From Plutella xylostella (taxonomy: Eukaryota > Arthropoda > Insecta > Lepidoptera > Plutellidae): 64,000 nucleotides of DNA. This document shows, piece by piece, positions 1 through 11,677 of this stretch. How positions within the stretch are numbered: position 1 is the first letter of the stretch; each line of letters begins with the position of its first letter. The DNA lies in NCBI RefSeq assembly GCF_932276165.1, contig NC_063987.1, positions 4,588,001-4,652,000 on the forward strand. Direction: 5' to 3'. The position numbers and the translations under genes are program-made. The notes under the pieces are model-generated. The model saw only the letters and a list, made by a program, of their open reading frames with translations, was not told where the DNA came from and did no database searches.

Positions 1-61
1 CGCCTTTGTATATCTATACTCTTTGGATATTTAGGAGCAATAAGTAAGAATAGTAGCAATA

Positions 62-165
62 GTAAGGCGGCGGGAAGCACCTGGATGAGATCAACCCAGG
101 ACAAAGAGTGGTGCGCAAAGGAGGAGGCCTACCCCCAGCAGTAAACAGGCTGATGATGATGAGTA
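62..165 (+). repeat. 3' end remnant of an RTE-like LINE
   Basis: The translated sequence keeps a short stretch (STWMRSTQDKEW...EEAYPQQ followed by a stop) resembling the extreme C-terminus of reverse transcriptase ORFs of RTE-like lepidopteran LINEs. It is followed by a short TGA/GAT-repeat tail, as such elements often have. Only about 100 bases remain. The family assignment is from memory of such tails and is not certain. Confidence 0.5.
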
Positions 166-987
166 AGAAGAGGGATTAGTAGGAGCAGGAATGGATAAGG
201 ATATTGACTGACTTAGGGCGAGATATTTTCATATTGTTTCAGTATCTGCGGGCGCATTACTGAGGTTGCAAATACACGCTTGCCTACCCCAATGAGTACT
301 GTATACTGTATACAAGGCGTGAGTATGTTTCAATTATTATCCTCAGGCATAATTAGTTATTATGTATATGTTTACCACTTTTATTAAAGTCCCATAGCTA
401 TCATTAGGTACATACTTCACATAATAGTGTTGTGAAAAGTGGTAGGTGTGCAGAATACTTATTTCATAATCATAATTCACATTTTCTAAGTTCTAAAATG
501 TTTTCGCAAGTTCGTTGAAAGGTGAGAAAGCGTTACCCATATAGTTTAGATCTAAATTCAGATCGTATCAGTATGAAGCGCAATACTCAATTGTATTCAA
601 ACTATCACCCACATGTTCCCACGTCGGCGCTTCTCACAGCTTTGTATACTTTGTTCTTTATAAATTAAGGTCAGCTATAATTATTGTTACCTGCTTCTGA
701 AGCCCGCTTTAGTATTTATGTGTGTTGTTTGACTTTGTAGTGGGTCAATGGTAGCAAAAACAAATCACTGACTAGTCTGTACATGTTTTCGTTGATGTGG
801 TGATTCATAGAAACAGGATCTCTCTGATGACTAATTAAAACATAATCATTTCCATACAAGATTTCTAAATCTCCATTTTCTAATCAAAAATATAAGAATA
901 TTTATGCATTGGTTGGCTAATATAATATATGCATAGCCAATAATTTACTTTCAAAAGAAACTAAAATATCCTCACAACCTCACATAC
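166..987. other. AT-rich, probably RASSF8 intron
   Basis: This stretch lies beyond the last visible RASSF8 splice donor. I see no coding exon, RNA gene or clear repeat. It is probably intron between the last visible exon and the coiled-coil exons, which should lie outside the window. Confidence 0.5.
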
Positions 988-2689
988 CTTAATCATATCA
1001 GCCTGCTGGCAAGAAAGCTTCTCTCGCTGAAAATTTACAAGTGACACCAGCTCCTTATACTGGGTGTTGTAGCTGACAGCCTCCGGGCCCCGGTCGGGGT
1101 CTTCTGTGACGTTCACTGGAGACATGGGGGTCTGGCGAGGGTTCCCTCTTGAAGGGTTTGGTGATTTGCGTGAGGTTTGTGCCGGTGGCGGTGGCGATCG
1201 GTACGGCGGTGGGGGATCTCTGGAAAGATTTCAGGATTGGGTATTTAAAGCTGCAAATGTCACATTGATGGAAGGTTTATTATTAACTGCTGTTTTAATG
1301 ACTACACGTTTTACAAATGCATGGATAGAAGATAGACATGAACGACTTGTCGAACATGAACATCTTATGCTGCTTTATATAGGTAACTCCCAGAATAATA
1401 CAATAAAATTATTAGGTTTATGTAAAAATAAAATTAGTAAGTAGCTATTACATTTAATTTAAGTTCTATTTTATAGACCATGCCCAATGTCCATGCATAT
1501 TGGCCATGCTTGTAAATAACAGAGAATTTAAAAAATCAATAATAAACTGTTTAAATTAATCAACAAATAGATAATCTACTTTAGAATACATTTAAACATC
1601 TAGGCTGGAAATTTATGAGGGTGCAGGTCTTAACATTTTTATGCAACTTATTGTGATATAAATTTTATTAAAGGACATGTTATTCAATGTATTAAGTGTA
1701 TTGATTTTGCATACCTGTAAGGTGGGACATCTTTAAGGACTGGACTATGTGACTCTGGAGTCTTTGCTTGCTGGATGCCTTTCACAACACCAATGGGATT
1801 CCCAGGGGATGTGTTATTACTATTGTTATTATTATACGGTGGTGTGGTGTTCATTCGGTTTGGCGAGTTATGGCTGTCCAGCATGTTTGGGTTTGATGTG
1901 TTGTGGCCCCTGGATAGGGAATAAAAAATAAATACTAACACTACAGTCTACCATTCACAGATAAAAAAGTAATAGGTTGATATAACTATGCCAAAACCTA
2001 TACACTATTTAGTTTGAAATACAATAGTTTATAATGAAGCTTCTAACAAAGATTAGAAGAATGTAAAATAGTGTCATCAACATATTTGAGCCAGTGCATC
2101 ACTACAGTTTATAAAGATTTAATGCATTGCAATAATATTTACAATATGAAAATGCCTTACCCATTTCCAATAGGAGATCTAGAGTGATTGTTTTGATTTT
2201 GTAATATCTTCTGATTGTTGCCTGACTCTGATCGTCTGAGTATGAACTGAATGTCATTTGAATATTCACCCCATTTCATGAGAATCTGGAAGAGACAGAC
2301 TTATATAAGTTTGATCATTTAAGATTAATAAATTGCATATTGTAGCTAATTTAGTGAAATGCAGTTACCTTTAGGGGGTACTCCTGGGGCGCCAGCAGCC
2401 GCTCATTGTTCCTCCATCTCTCTATCAATGTGAATCTGCCCACTTTTCCAGTGGCATGAGCTAACGCAAAAACTACATCCTGTAACAACAAAACTTTATA
2501 ATCCAGTAATAGGTATCAAATATCAGCAATGACTTTCCAAATTTGGAAAGTTAAATATTGTTCCCATAACACAGATAACATGCTAAATAAATTATTATGA
2601 GAAATTTCTCCACTGACCTGGCAAGTGGTAGTCTCGGTGACCCCACAAACAATCCTTTGTATCCCTTCAACCCAAACCTTCAACTCCAT
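988..2689 (-). CDS. RASSF8: RASSF8-like Ras-association domain protein (5' part)
   Basis: Five minus-strand coding exons are visible: 2618-2689, 2369-2479, 2161-2285, 1715-1909 and 988-1219. All have GT/AG junctions with matching phases. The protein starts MELKVWVEGIQRIVCGVTE, nearly identical to the start of vertebrate RASSF8, and continues with a Ras-association ubiquitin fold (VVFALAHATGKVGRFTLIE, ERWRNNERLLAPQEYPLK, then ILMKWGEYSNDIQFILRR). A low-complexity Asn/Pro/Ser linker follows, with YNNNNSNNTSP and DPPPPYRSPPPP. N-terminal RASSFs act at adherens junctions; Drosophila RASSF8 regulates junction integrity and growth with ASPP. The last visible exon begins a helical segment (VSLVNFQREKLSCQQADMIK), probably the start of the coiled coil. 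The rest of the gene lies left of the window. The start codon is secure because it begins the conserved domain. Confidence 0.9.
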
Positions 2690-3857
2690 CAAATTGAAGG
2701 GAATACTTTCAACTCACGAAAACATCGTCACCTAGGATAATTGCAGGATTTCAAGCTTTAGTATCAAAGTAGTGCTTCACTTAAATTTTCTCATAAAAAT
2801 CGAAAAATGCTACGGATCGCACAGCAAAAAACACAACACCTCAAAAAAATCTGTGAATGAATGAATGAAATGAAATGAATGAACGATAAATGATGTAGAT
2901 GTCAAAATGACACAATAAAATTTGATCACTCACAGAATAGAAAATGTAGGATATGAGGTTGTTATTCTGAGTTATTATAAAAACCAATCCGCACCGCAGT
3001 CTCCAACTGGGTGCTGGGTGCTGGCGCAGGCCATGGTATGTCGCTCGGAACAAGAAGTTTATACCGGTAGTGGAGTTTGTACCTACTGCATAGAGAGAGA
3101 GATAGAGAGAGAGGATTTGAAGACCGAGAACGTGTGAAGGCAAAAGGGCAAAAGTAAGTATAGCATAACTTGATAACTACCTACAAACTTACAGCTTGCT
3201 GGAGCCATGAGGCGCCCTAAAGGAAAAGCGCGCTGGTTGTATAAATAAGAGGAGAAGGCCGTAGTGCATATTCAACCTAAGGAGACAGCTTACGTCTAAT
3301 TACCTACGTATTAACTGTTCCTTCGCAAGAGTAGCACGCTTCTTTGATATTGCGTGATTTCTACCCATGGAAGTAATAATACAAGTATTATTACTTCCAT
3401 GTTTCTACCAACTAGTTATGTCAACTTTGGGTTGCGTGACAACATGCTATGAGAAAACACCATATGCAGGCGTTGAATGCGTGACCTGTAGTGTTTTAGG
3501 GTCTGTCAAGTTTTGCTTTTATTGATCAAAGTTAAAATGTAACAACAGGTATGTAGACGACAGTATCATCCTAATCTGCAAACTATGTACCTCTTCACTA
3601 CACGTTTCCCTACGGGTCTACAGCTAGGCTAACTGTATACGGCCGGAAGAACAAAAGTAAGTTAAGTAAGTAGGTACTTCTCTAACGGGAGGGTGTAGTG
3701 TAATGTAAGTTAGGCATAGTTAAATAACTAGTTCATGGCAAATCGGCGTTTACAACAAAAAATCGACAGCGCTTAGGTTCAGTTTTAACAAGTTACTAAC
3801 TACCGTTCATTTACACCAGCACCTATAAATCAAAGCAGAGCATGATATAACTAATAC
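2690..3857. other. RASSF8 upstream region, no gene seen
   Basis: This is AT-rich DNA upstream of the RASSF8 start codon and probably holds its 5' UTR and promoter. Short ORFs here show no recognisable family. A perfect short hairpin lies at 3366-3401. Confidence 0.5.
3366..3401. repeat. Perfect 17-bp-arm hairpin
   Basis: The left arm 3366-3382 (CATGGAAGTAATAATAC) and the right arm 3385-3401 are exact reverse complements separated by two bases. This is consistent with a recent template-switch event or a transposon relic. No function is evident. Confidence 0.8.
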
Positions 3858-4663
3858 TGTGCGGACTTGGGTCCGCGTGTGTTTGGAGGCTGGATCGTTG
3901 CGGGAATTGCTATTTACTGAATTAAACCACAATTCTGTATTGATACACGTTCGCACGTTTATTGAGAAGAAGACCGGAAACCTAACTGTTTACAGTACTA
4001 CCAATATTAGTACTTAAAATTAGTTAGTCTATGGACTTTTGTGTTGCTACATTTAATAATTGCAACATGCTGCCACCACACCAGAACGAATTAATACCTA
4101 CTTGTTAACAAAAGTCTATGTAAAGTAATAAATCATACTGTATATGAAAATCTATGTAATATTAATAAATCATACTGTTTATACAAACCTAGTTTTACTT
4201 TCGATAGTGGACTGTATTTTTGATATATAAGTTAGTTATAAACATTTAATTAATATTTTCAGATGGTAGGTAGCAGTTTTATACTTATAATTAAATCTCG
4301 AAGTAACATTCTTAGCCCTACGAAATAATGTTCTTGGGATGGTACATAACCCTAAGAATTACAAAGTTAATTAGTACTTTATAAAAAATTAAATACATAC
4401 ACAGTTGGAGTTACTGATAAATTCTTAGTCCTACGAAATATTTTCTTGGAATGGTACATAACTCTAAGAATAACCAATTTACGTTGTTACATAACACTAT
4501 GTTTAATACAACAGTCGTGTTTTTAATGAATTCTTAGCACTACGAACTAAACTAAAACTATATTAAACTAAATATTTTGGTTCGCGTGCCCAAATAAGCT
4601 GCTAGTGTCAGCCCTAAAACAGTATTTATACATCTCTAACTAGAGTGTGTAGTGCCAGCGACA
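3858..4663 (-). repeat. Probable 3' LTR of the BEL/Pao element
   Basis: On the minus strand this region would begin TGTCGCTGG just after the integrase stop and end CCAAGTCCGCACA. That gives the usual TG...CA ends. It contains a TATAAATAC box near its start and an AATAAA signal at about 3961-3966, close to its end. The boundaries are inferred because no second LTR exists in the window for comparison. Confidence 0.5.
4305..4560. repeat. Three degenerate repeats within the LTR region
   Basis: The phrase ATTCTTAGYCCTACGAAATA, followed by a TTCTTGGRATGGTACATAA block, occurs at about 4309 and 4421 with a spacing near 112 bases. A third, shorter copy starts near 4530. These are imperfect direct repeats inside the putative 3' LTR. 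Confidence 0.7.
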
Positions 4664-4700
4664 AGCAACAACAAATACATGAGTATTTACTTATTTTACA

Positions 4701-6395
4701 TTAGTTATTATCTTCAAAAGGCAGAATACAGATTTTGTGTATAGATCGATGATGGGTCTTATGGTTAGGCGTTCTAACCTCAACTGCTCTTACTTTACCG
4801 TCATGCCCTGGAAATAACTTAACAATTCTAGCCATGGGCCAACACATATTAGGTATATTGTCTTCTTTTAAAATCACAAGACTGCCTAATTTTACGTTAT
4901 GTTGCTCTTGTCGCCATTTCGGTCTGTTCTGTAAAATGTTTAAATAATATTTATGCCATGTATTCCAGAATTTTTGTTTTAAACTTGTACATAACTGCCA
5001 AAACTTAAGTCTATTTTGCGGTATATCACTTACATTCTTTTCTGGGTACATAGTCAAAGCACTACCAGTGATAAAATGACCAGGGGTTAAGTAACAAAAA
5101 TCATCAGGTTCTGTTGACAATGGTAACAATGGACGACTGTTTAAAATACATTCTATCTCTGTAAGAACCGTATTCATCTGTTCATAAGTAAGTACGTTTT
5201 TCTGTAATACCCTTTTTAAATGATGCTTTGTACTCTTCACTGCACTTTCCCAAATGCCTCCGAACGTCGCTGAGTAACTTGGTATGAAGTGGAAATCTAT
5301 GCCTCTTTGTGAAGCAAATTCATATACTTGTGCTCGGTGCCTTTGTGAAGACTGCAGTGAGTAAAGTTCAACTAATTGTGAATTTGCACATTTAAATGTA
5401 CTTGCATTATCGCAGTGGACTTCGGTGGGCAAGCCTCGTCTCGAAATTAGTCGTCTAAAACATGCTAGGAAGGTCTCAGTTGTCAAATCGGAAGCCAGTT
5501 CTAAATGAATTGCCTTTGTTGCGAAACATACACAAACTAAAATATATCCTTTACCTATTACGGATCGTCTGATACGTGATAATTTTATTTCTAGCGGTCC
5601 ACAGAAGTCCACGCCGATAATTTCGAATGGGCGGCTAGGTTTATTAACTCTCCCAGCGGGAAGACTGCCCATTAACTGTTTAGCTACAGTTGCCTTATGT
5701 CTGAAACAAGTTACACATTTATGAACTATTTTCTTAACTTCTAACAAACCATTTACAATCCAAAACTTTTGATTCAAATTAGCAAGAACTAGCCTGCTTC
5801 CTGCATGCATCAAGCGTTGATGCTCACTCCTGATAAGCAAAGTGGTGATCAGCGAACCTTTAGGTAATATGACTGGGTGTTTATGAGAATAAGCAATTTT
5901 TGCATGGTGTAACCTACCCGAAAGACGCAATAGTCCCATCTCATCGAGAAATGGATGGAGGTTAGTCAGATTGCCTGTTAGTTTTTTACCCTTACTTAAA
6001 CATTCTATTTCAGCTGAAAAATATTGACTTTGTTCATATTTGATTATTTGCAGAAGCGAGTTGTGCAATTCGGAGCTTGTTAAGTAGCTAGTGTTCAATT
6101 TATTGTTTATTTTGTTAGTGTTATTCAAAAACCTTAATATGTATGCATACAGCCTAACAATTTTGTTAATATCAGAGCATTCGTATAAGCGTTTAAAAAC
6201 GTACTCTAGCGGGTTTGGCTTTATACACACGGGAGCGCTAGCAAGCACAGCGCAGCTCCTTACCTCTGGTACCTCTTGAGGTATTTTCGGCTCATTATAA
6301 GAGGGGTCCCACTTACTGTTTTGTAGAAATTCTGGGCCTCTCCACCACAGATTATTGCCGTTCAGCTCTCCTGGTTTGACTCCCCTACTGATCAG
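4701..6395 (-). pseudogene. BEL/Pao integrase region of pol
   Basis: About 565 codons remain open to the stop at 4701-4703. They include the HHCC-like zinc-binding segment (VHKCVTCFRH), the integrase core with GVDFCGPLE, TEVHCDNAST and SYSATFGGIWESAVKS, and a C-terminal chromo-like tail (NVKLGSLVILKEDN). These features are characteristic of BEL/Pao integrases. The reading frame to the right is interrupted by the inserted DNA element, so codons beyond 6395 belong to that insert and not to pol. Confidence 0.9.
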
Positions 6396-6666
6396 TAGCC
6401 CTACTCTTGGCACGCAATGTATTGGTTTCATCTTGCCTTCTCGCCATTTGGCACTCCCGAAATCGACGGTGGCGCCATCTTGTCTTAACTATTGAGCGGT
6501 TTTCCGTCAAAAACCATCAAAATCGAGTCCAACTTGTGAATTGGCACTCTTGACCACCTTTTTGACAGATGTTATTGTGTTCATTCTTGTGTTTAGGCAA
6601 GTCATTTAGGCAAGAACAAATAAACAACTTTTGAGTGGAGATTTGTGAATAAAGTAGTTAAATTAT

Positions 6667-7295
6667 AGCTCGTTTGGCGCTACAATGTACAGGAAATTTA
6701 AGTACAATGTGTACCATCGCTCTTACGATGAAGGAAAACATCGTGAGGCAACCTGCATGTCTAGATTTCGCACATCTAGATAATATGTGAAACCCATATG
6801 TAATGGCTCGTTTGGCACAACAATTTACATAGGATTTAAGTGAAATGTACCTATATTATCCCTCTTACGATAAAGAAAAACTTCGTGAGACAAGATATCT
6901 AGGCAAGAACAAAATAATACATTAACAATTTGTGAGTGGAGATTTGTGAATAAAGTAGCTGAATTATGTCTCGTTTGGCGCTACAATGTACATGAAGTTT
7001 AAGTAACAATGTATACCATTGCACTTACGATGAAAGATAACATCGTGAGGCAACCTACATATCTAGATTTCGCACATCAAGATAATATGTGAATCCATCA
7101 TCCCGCAGTGGACCAGTATGATGGGAATAGCTCGTTTGGCGCTACAATTTACATGGTTTCTAAGTTAAATGTATACCATCCCTTTAACGATGAAGGAAAA
7201 CATTGTGGCAACCTGCATATCTAGAGTTTTCATATCTAGATTATAATGTGAACCCACCAACCCACAGTGGACCAGCATGGTGGGAAATGGTCCAT
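6667..7295. repeat. Four degenerate tandem units inside the DNA transposon
   Basis: Units starting CTCGTTTGGCGC lie at about 6669, 6807, 6970 and 7131 (spacing 138-163). Each contains ACATCGTGAGGCAACCT and a TCTAGATTTCGCACATCTAG block. The last two also end in a CAGTGGACCAGYATGRTGGG motif that is widespread in lepidopteran repeats. They are internal repeats of the inserted element. Confidence 0.8.
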
Positions 7296-7805
7296 GCATA
7301 GTAAGGCAGTTTAGACGTTAGGGAAATGTACAATGGTTCCATTAGAGAAATCCAGGTGCAGGTACTTACACCCCCGCAGAGAATATAATAGAGCAGCCCG
7401 TTAAGCCACAACACCCGGATTGGTGGGAGGATCCACCATTTACTATGGAGATGAACCACCTCTACCAGCACCTCTACATGCCTAAATACTATAGTATCTT
7501 GTAAATATTTCAGTACATAATGAAAAAGATTTAAAAATAAAAACATACGTAAGTTTCAGAATTCTTTATCTTTATAATAATACAGACATACTTTTGTAGA
7601 ATAATAATTTCACCACCACTGTTGAAATACTTACAAACTTATAATATATAAGGGACATATTAACATAGGAACACTTTTTCTAGTATTATTCAACATTTCT
7701 TAAAACAAAAATGTTCATATATTTAAATCAACATAGGTATTACCTAATATAAAATAATATTTTAGTCACCGGAAATATAAATTTCTACTTAAATCATCAC
7801 ATTAT

Positions 7806-8560
7806 CCACTACTGCACAACAACATCTGGACCCATAACTAGTGACGATGGTTATGGGTCTAGATGCCCTTAACTTTGTATTTCTTGATAGCTGTTGCGCA
7901 ATTTCTATGAGGATATTGACTCCATCACGGGCAGCTGCTGCAAGGTCCCCTTTAGGCTTTAGGGCATTAGCCCATGCTGTCAGCAGTTCGGCCTATCCCT
8001 GCTTTTCCTCTATGGCCATCACTCTGTCTACTTCTACATCAACTTGGTAGCGGCGGCTGGATCTATGCTGTGAGGTGCTGTGAGGATGAGCTGAGCGGCT
8101 TGATAGTTTAGGATGGGCTTAGGATGCTGCACCTCGACTTTAAGTATGTTATGATCCTGCCATTTACCACGGCAGTCCTCAGTCTGAAAAAAATAATTAC
8201 ACATTAAACATAAACTAACATTTAAAATAAAATATTTTTCTTTCCAATACTTAATATTTAAAAAAAGTAATGAAGTATGATTAGTGGGTCATCTTGGGGG
8301 ATTTTAGCTTACGGGGATTTTAATTTGGTAGTCATAACAAAATGAAAAGTAAACTTAAGATTTTAACTTACTTTACGTTAAGTCCATCTTTTCAAGACCC
8401 TTCGACCGCATTTAAGGTCGAGGCCATTGATGTTATTTTCTCATAATTTTAACTTCCCTAGGTCGGTCTTAAGAAGATCCCTGGCCATTCCTGGGTAACT
8501 TTCTAGATATTCTACAAGTAATTTCGTCTGGCGGTACGACGGCCGAGCGGAACTCTGTGG
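7806..8560 (-). pseudogene. Possible Myb/SANT-like accessory protein relic
   Basis: Minus-strand segments look protein-coding. One (about 8455-8545) reads KLLVEYLESYPGMARDLL, as in the first helix of Myb/SANT-like proteins of Harbinger elements. Another (about 7806-8180, preceded by a TTTTTTTCAG acceptor) begins TEDCRGKWQDHN and ends in helical sequence with AELLTAWANALKPKGD. In-frame stops interrupt them. Harbinger transposons usually carry a Myb-like gene beside the nuclease, which fits the CAG target duplication. The assignment is tentative. Confidence 0.4.
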
Positions 8561-8936
8561 GGAAAAACTAGGTTCATTATAATGATCATAGTGGATATAC
8601 AGATGATTCTAACACGTTTGGTAACTGAACAACTTACCATAATATTGGTTTTTAAACTTTTACGTTGTTACTTATTATGAAAATCCACCGACCGGCCATG
8701 ACAACAAGAATTTTAATGACAATTTGTTTTTTTTTTCGTTTTCATTCATTCTTTCACAGAGTAACTGTCAAAATTGACTCACAATCCAACACAAGTTAGA
8801 ACCAATTCGAATTAGAACACGATCGTGAGCCAATTCATGTCGGGAGTGCCAAATCTAACTTGAAATTGCCATAAACTTGTGTTCGATCTTGACACAATAT
8901 GAATTTACGTCTTGCGTGCCAAGAGTGGGCCTACAG

Positions 8937-9358
8937 GTCTGCCGGGTTGTCATGGGTATTAACATACAGCCAGCGCCATCTAGATGTGTTTTGGTGAATC
9001 ACATTTACTCGATTCGCCACATATGCTTGCAGTTTTGTAATCTCCGTTTTAAGCCATGCAAGTACAACCTGCGAGTCGCTGAATAAATATACATTCTTAA
9101 TATCAATCTTAAGTTGCAACGTCGCGTAGGTTTTGACTACTAATTTAGAAAGCAAAAGTGCAGCATTGAGCTCGAGTCTTGGAACAGTCATATTTTTCTT
9201 TTGCACGGGATTTATTCTGGACTTTGAACTGAGTAAATGTGTTGTTACCTTTGTCCCTGAAGCATCTATGAGTCGCAGATACAAACAGCATCCGTAGCCC
9301 GTCGTACTCGAGGCGTCAGCAAAACCAATCAGCTGTGCTGTGTGAGAGTCTGAAAAGT
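8937..9358 (-). pseudogene. BEL/Pao RNase H fragment of pol
   Basis: This minus-strand reading frame contains GFADAS near 9330, VPRLELNAALLLSKL, and LFSDSQVVLAWLK near 9090. It ends NTHDNPADL at the transposon insertion. These are the RNase H-like domain motifs of BEL/Pao pol that precede the integrase. It joins directly to the truncated RT start at about 9359, which shows that the RT catalytic core has been deleted. Confidence 0.85.
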
Positions 9359-11677
9359 CTATGTTTCTACTTGATCTCTTTGGACTGTAGGTCCATTAAG
9401 TTGTAAATCATTTAAAGAAATTTTCTTGTTTGTTAGCATTGCTGCATCAAAAACAGTACGCACTGGCGTAGTTTTGCTGTTCTCGTTGATGACTGCTCTG
9501 TGCGGAAGAAAATATACCGCATCCTTGTTTAAATCGTACATCTCAATGTCTATATAATGACCGTGATTGAGCTGTAAATATTCGTTTATGAATTCTTTGT
9601 ATTGGTTGAACAAAGTTGGGTTTGCATGTAGTTTTTTCTCTAAGTTCAAAAACCGTTTGTGTGCAAAGTGAAACGAGTCGCCAAGTGCGTCGTTTACCTC
9701 GGAAAGTGGTAACTTCAGAGGCAAAGCAACTTGGAATTTGTTATCTTCTAACTTAACAGTACTCTGAAATACCTCTTCGTAAAGTTCCTGTTCTGAAGAT
9801 TTCTCGCTAAAAATTTCAGGCACTTTTTCTGTGTTCCAAAATTGAGCAATCGTATCATTGAGAGGGGCTAATGTACATTTTAAGACTACCTTGTGTGACG
9901 CTGCCTGTGCTAAATGACATGGTATGTTACCTCCTACTATGTGTCCGAACTCAGTGTTAATAATACTCAAGTATCGTCGCGGTGCTGGCGCCGTGCTATC
10001 GCTGGTTGACTCAGACTGTGGCCCTGACGCGGTGCTCGGCGGCTGGGCTGGGCTCGGAGGCTGCTCGGGAAGCTCGATCTTTATCGGCTCCGTCTGGAGC
10101 AACAGCGTCTGAAACACGACATCAGAACTGATGAGCATATTGATCTCACCTGGTTCGTAAAACTTTTCATCGGCCAAAACAACATTTTTGGGTATCTGAA
10201 TGCCTGTAAGGTTAATTTTGTTTTGAGGTAGATTGCATGTAACACTTTCTACTATCTGGCAGGTAATTGTGGTCTTGTATGGCGATCTCAATGACTGAAT
10301 TTCGATTGGAATGCATGCTTTGATGGTGCTCTGTTTATTTGTGATCCCAATAATATTTAAATCACTTGACTTGGGCTTTCCCCCAAGTAATTTGACTAGC
10401 TTTGAGGAAACAAATGATACCTGGGAACAGCTGTCCAGGAGTGCTCGTACATGATACTCTGTACCATCTCTGCCTATGATCTTTACTCTCGCTGTAGGGA
10501 GAAGAACATTATTTTCTGCATATCCTGACAAAGTCACTGGTGCTGGTTGATGTGCACTCGCAGGCTCTGGGAACTTGTCACAGTGCAAGATAGTGTTGTG
10601 TTTATCCTTGCACAGAGAACACCTGAAGTGAAACCTACACTTGCCTTTGTGTGATCCTAAACAAATCATGCACAGCTTGTTTCTATGTATGAACTCTACC
10701 CTATCAGGCGCAGTCAATGTTAGAAACTTTTTACAGGAATATAATTTATGGTCAGTTAACTTACAGTGAGAGCATTGTGTTCCTGTCACGATGTGTGTTG
10801 CAGCCATGGGTCTGGACTTAGTTGTGGATGCCCGGTTGTCCACGCTTGTATGCTGAGCATTTTGACTGGGCTCAGCGCTTTCCAACGCAAGGGCTCTCCG
10901 CTCCAGATACTTGAGAAATTCTTCCACGGCAGGATCTGCATCTTGATTTCTTTCGAGCTGGTAAGCTCGAGCTGTGTAGCCATCTAGTTTACGAGACAAA
11001 ACACATAATAATATTGCATCCCAATACTTTACATTAGATTCCTGATTTTTTAATGCCGCTAACTCCTGCCTTACAGTGGCTATAAATTCCCTGAGGTTGC
11101 AGGCAGTAGATTTGGTTAACGGCTTTAGATCTAAAAGACGACCTATGTGCTCATTTATGATCCTCTGTTTGTTGTTGTATCGGTTGTTCAGTAGTTCCAA
11201 TGCAACATTGTAGCTATCCCCAGTTATAGGTAGGTTTTTAATCAAGTTTAGAGGTTCCTCCTGAAGGAAGGAACGCAAATAATAAAACTTCTGTACTGTG
11301 TCTAAGGACTTATCATTATCAATCATAGATGTAAACAATGTTATGAAAGGTGTGTAGTCACCAAACTTACCATTGAAGCTACCAATGTTTATAGCAGGTA
11401 ATTTCGTTCTTTGGCTGCATTGGGCTGTTGTGTTGTAAGCTGTTGGCTCTTGTAGGTTTCCAGAATTTAATGTCGTTAATGTCTGATTGAAACATGTCAA
11501 GGTTTGATAGTATGTTTCCTCCACTAGCACTATATTTTCATCGTCATTTGGATTTAAATACAACAAATCCTGATTGAGCTCTTCGTATTCACTAAAGGCC
11601 TCGGTTAACCTTTGCTTTTTGACGAGCAATTCGTCTTTGGAGCATGACGACAAGTTTTGCTTTGAAAATGTAGCCAA
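9359..11677 (-). CDS. BEL/Pao gag-protease with truncated RT start
   Basis: This 772-codon open frame starts at the ATG at 11675-11677. The N-terminal half is gag-like (a DUF1759-type region with FYYLRSFLQEEPLNLIKNLP). It is followed by a zinc-binding cluster (CSHCKLTDHKLYSCKKF, NKLCMICLGSHKGKCRF, CSLCKDKHNTILHC) and an aspartic protease with VRALLDSCSQVSFVS, where the catalytic motif reads DSCS. After a Pro/Ser-rich spacer the frame reaches the beginning of RT (VYFLPHRAVINENSKTTPVR) and stops at an abrupt junction. The long open frame suggests a fairly young copy despite the pol damage. Confidence 0.85.
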   Translation of the reverse strand: MATFSKQNLSSCSKDELLVKKQRLTEAFSEYEELNQDLLYLNPNDDENIVLVEETYYQTLTCFNQTLTTLNSGNLQEPTAYNTTAQCSQRTKLPAINIGSFNGKFGDYTPFITLFTSMIDNDKSLDTVQKFYYLRSFLQEEPLNLIKNLPITGDSYNVALELLNNRYNNKQRIINEHIGRLLDLKPLTKSTACNLREFIATVRQELAALKNQESNVKYWDAILLCVLSRKLDGYTARAYQLERNQDADPAVEEFLKYLERRALALESAEPSQNAQHTSVDNRASTTKSRPMAATHIVTGTQCSHCKLTDHKLYSCKKFLTLTAPDRVEFIHRNKLCMICLGSHKGKCRFHFRCSLCKDKHNTILHCDKFPEPASAHQPAPVTLSGYAENNVLLPTARVKIIGRDGTEYHVRALLDSCSQVSFVSSKLVKLLGGKPKSSDLNIIGITNKQSTIKACIPIEIQSLRSPYKTTITCQIVESVTCNLPQNKINLTGIQIPKNVVLADEKFYEPGEINMLISSDVVFQTLLLQTEPIKIELPEQPPSPAQPPSTASGPQSESTSDSTAPAPRRYLSIINTEFGHIVGGNIPCHLAQAASHKVVLKCTLAPLNDTIAQFWNTEKVPEIFSEKSSEQELYEEVFQSTVKLEDNKFQVALPLKLPLSEVNDALGDSFHFAHKRFLNLEKKLHANPTLFNQYKEFINEYLQLNHGHYIDIEMYDLNKDAVYFLPHRAVINENSKTTPVRTVFDAAMLTNKKISLNDLQLNGPTVQRDQVET

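Larger units (their letters stand above)
6396..8933. mobile_element. PIF/Harbinger-like DNA transposon inserted in BEL pol
   Basis: The insert has imperfect terminal inverted repeats: TAGCCCTACTCTTGGCACGCAA at the left, and the complement of TAGGCCCACTCTTGGCACG at the right. A CAG duplication at both ends (6393-6395 and 8934-8936) restores the pol reading frame when one copy is removed, so the borders are well defined. Three-base duplications, here of the CWG type, are known in PIF/Harbinger elements. Extra TTGGCACTC motifs lie inside both ends (6414, 6447, 6539, 8847, 8917) as possible transposase-binding repeats. No complete transposase is present, only a possible Myb/SANT-like relic. It is probably non-autonomous. 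Confidence 0.75.

Noticed and set aside
1106..1444. 112-codon plus-strand frame
   Set aside because: It overlaps RASSF8 exon 5 in antisense and has no family resemblance.
6396..6431. First codons of the long integrase frame
   Set aside because: They belong to the inserted transposon end; the pol sequence begins only left of 6396.
7241..7546. 101-codon minus-strand frame inside the Harbinger-like element
   Set aside because: It consists of repeat sequence read by chance. No domain or codon pattern supports it.
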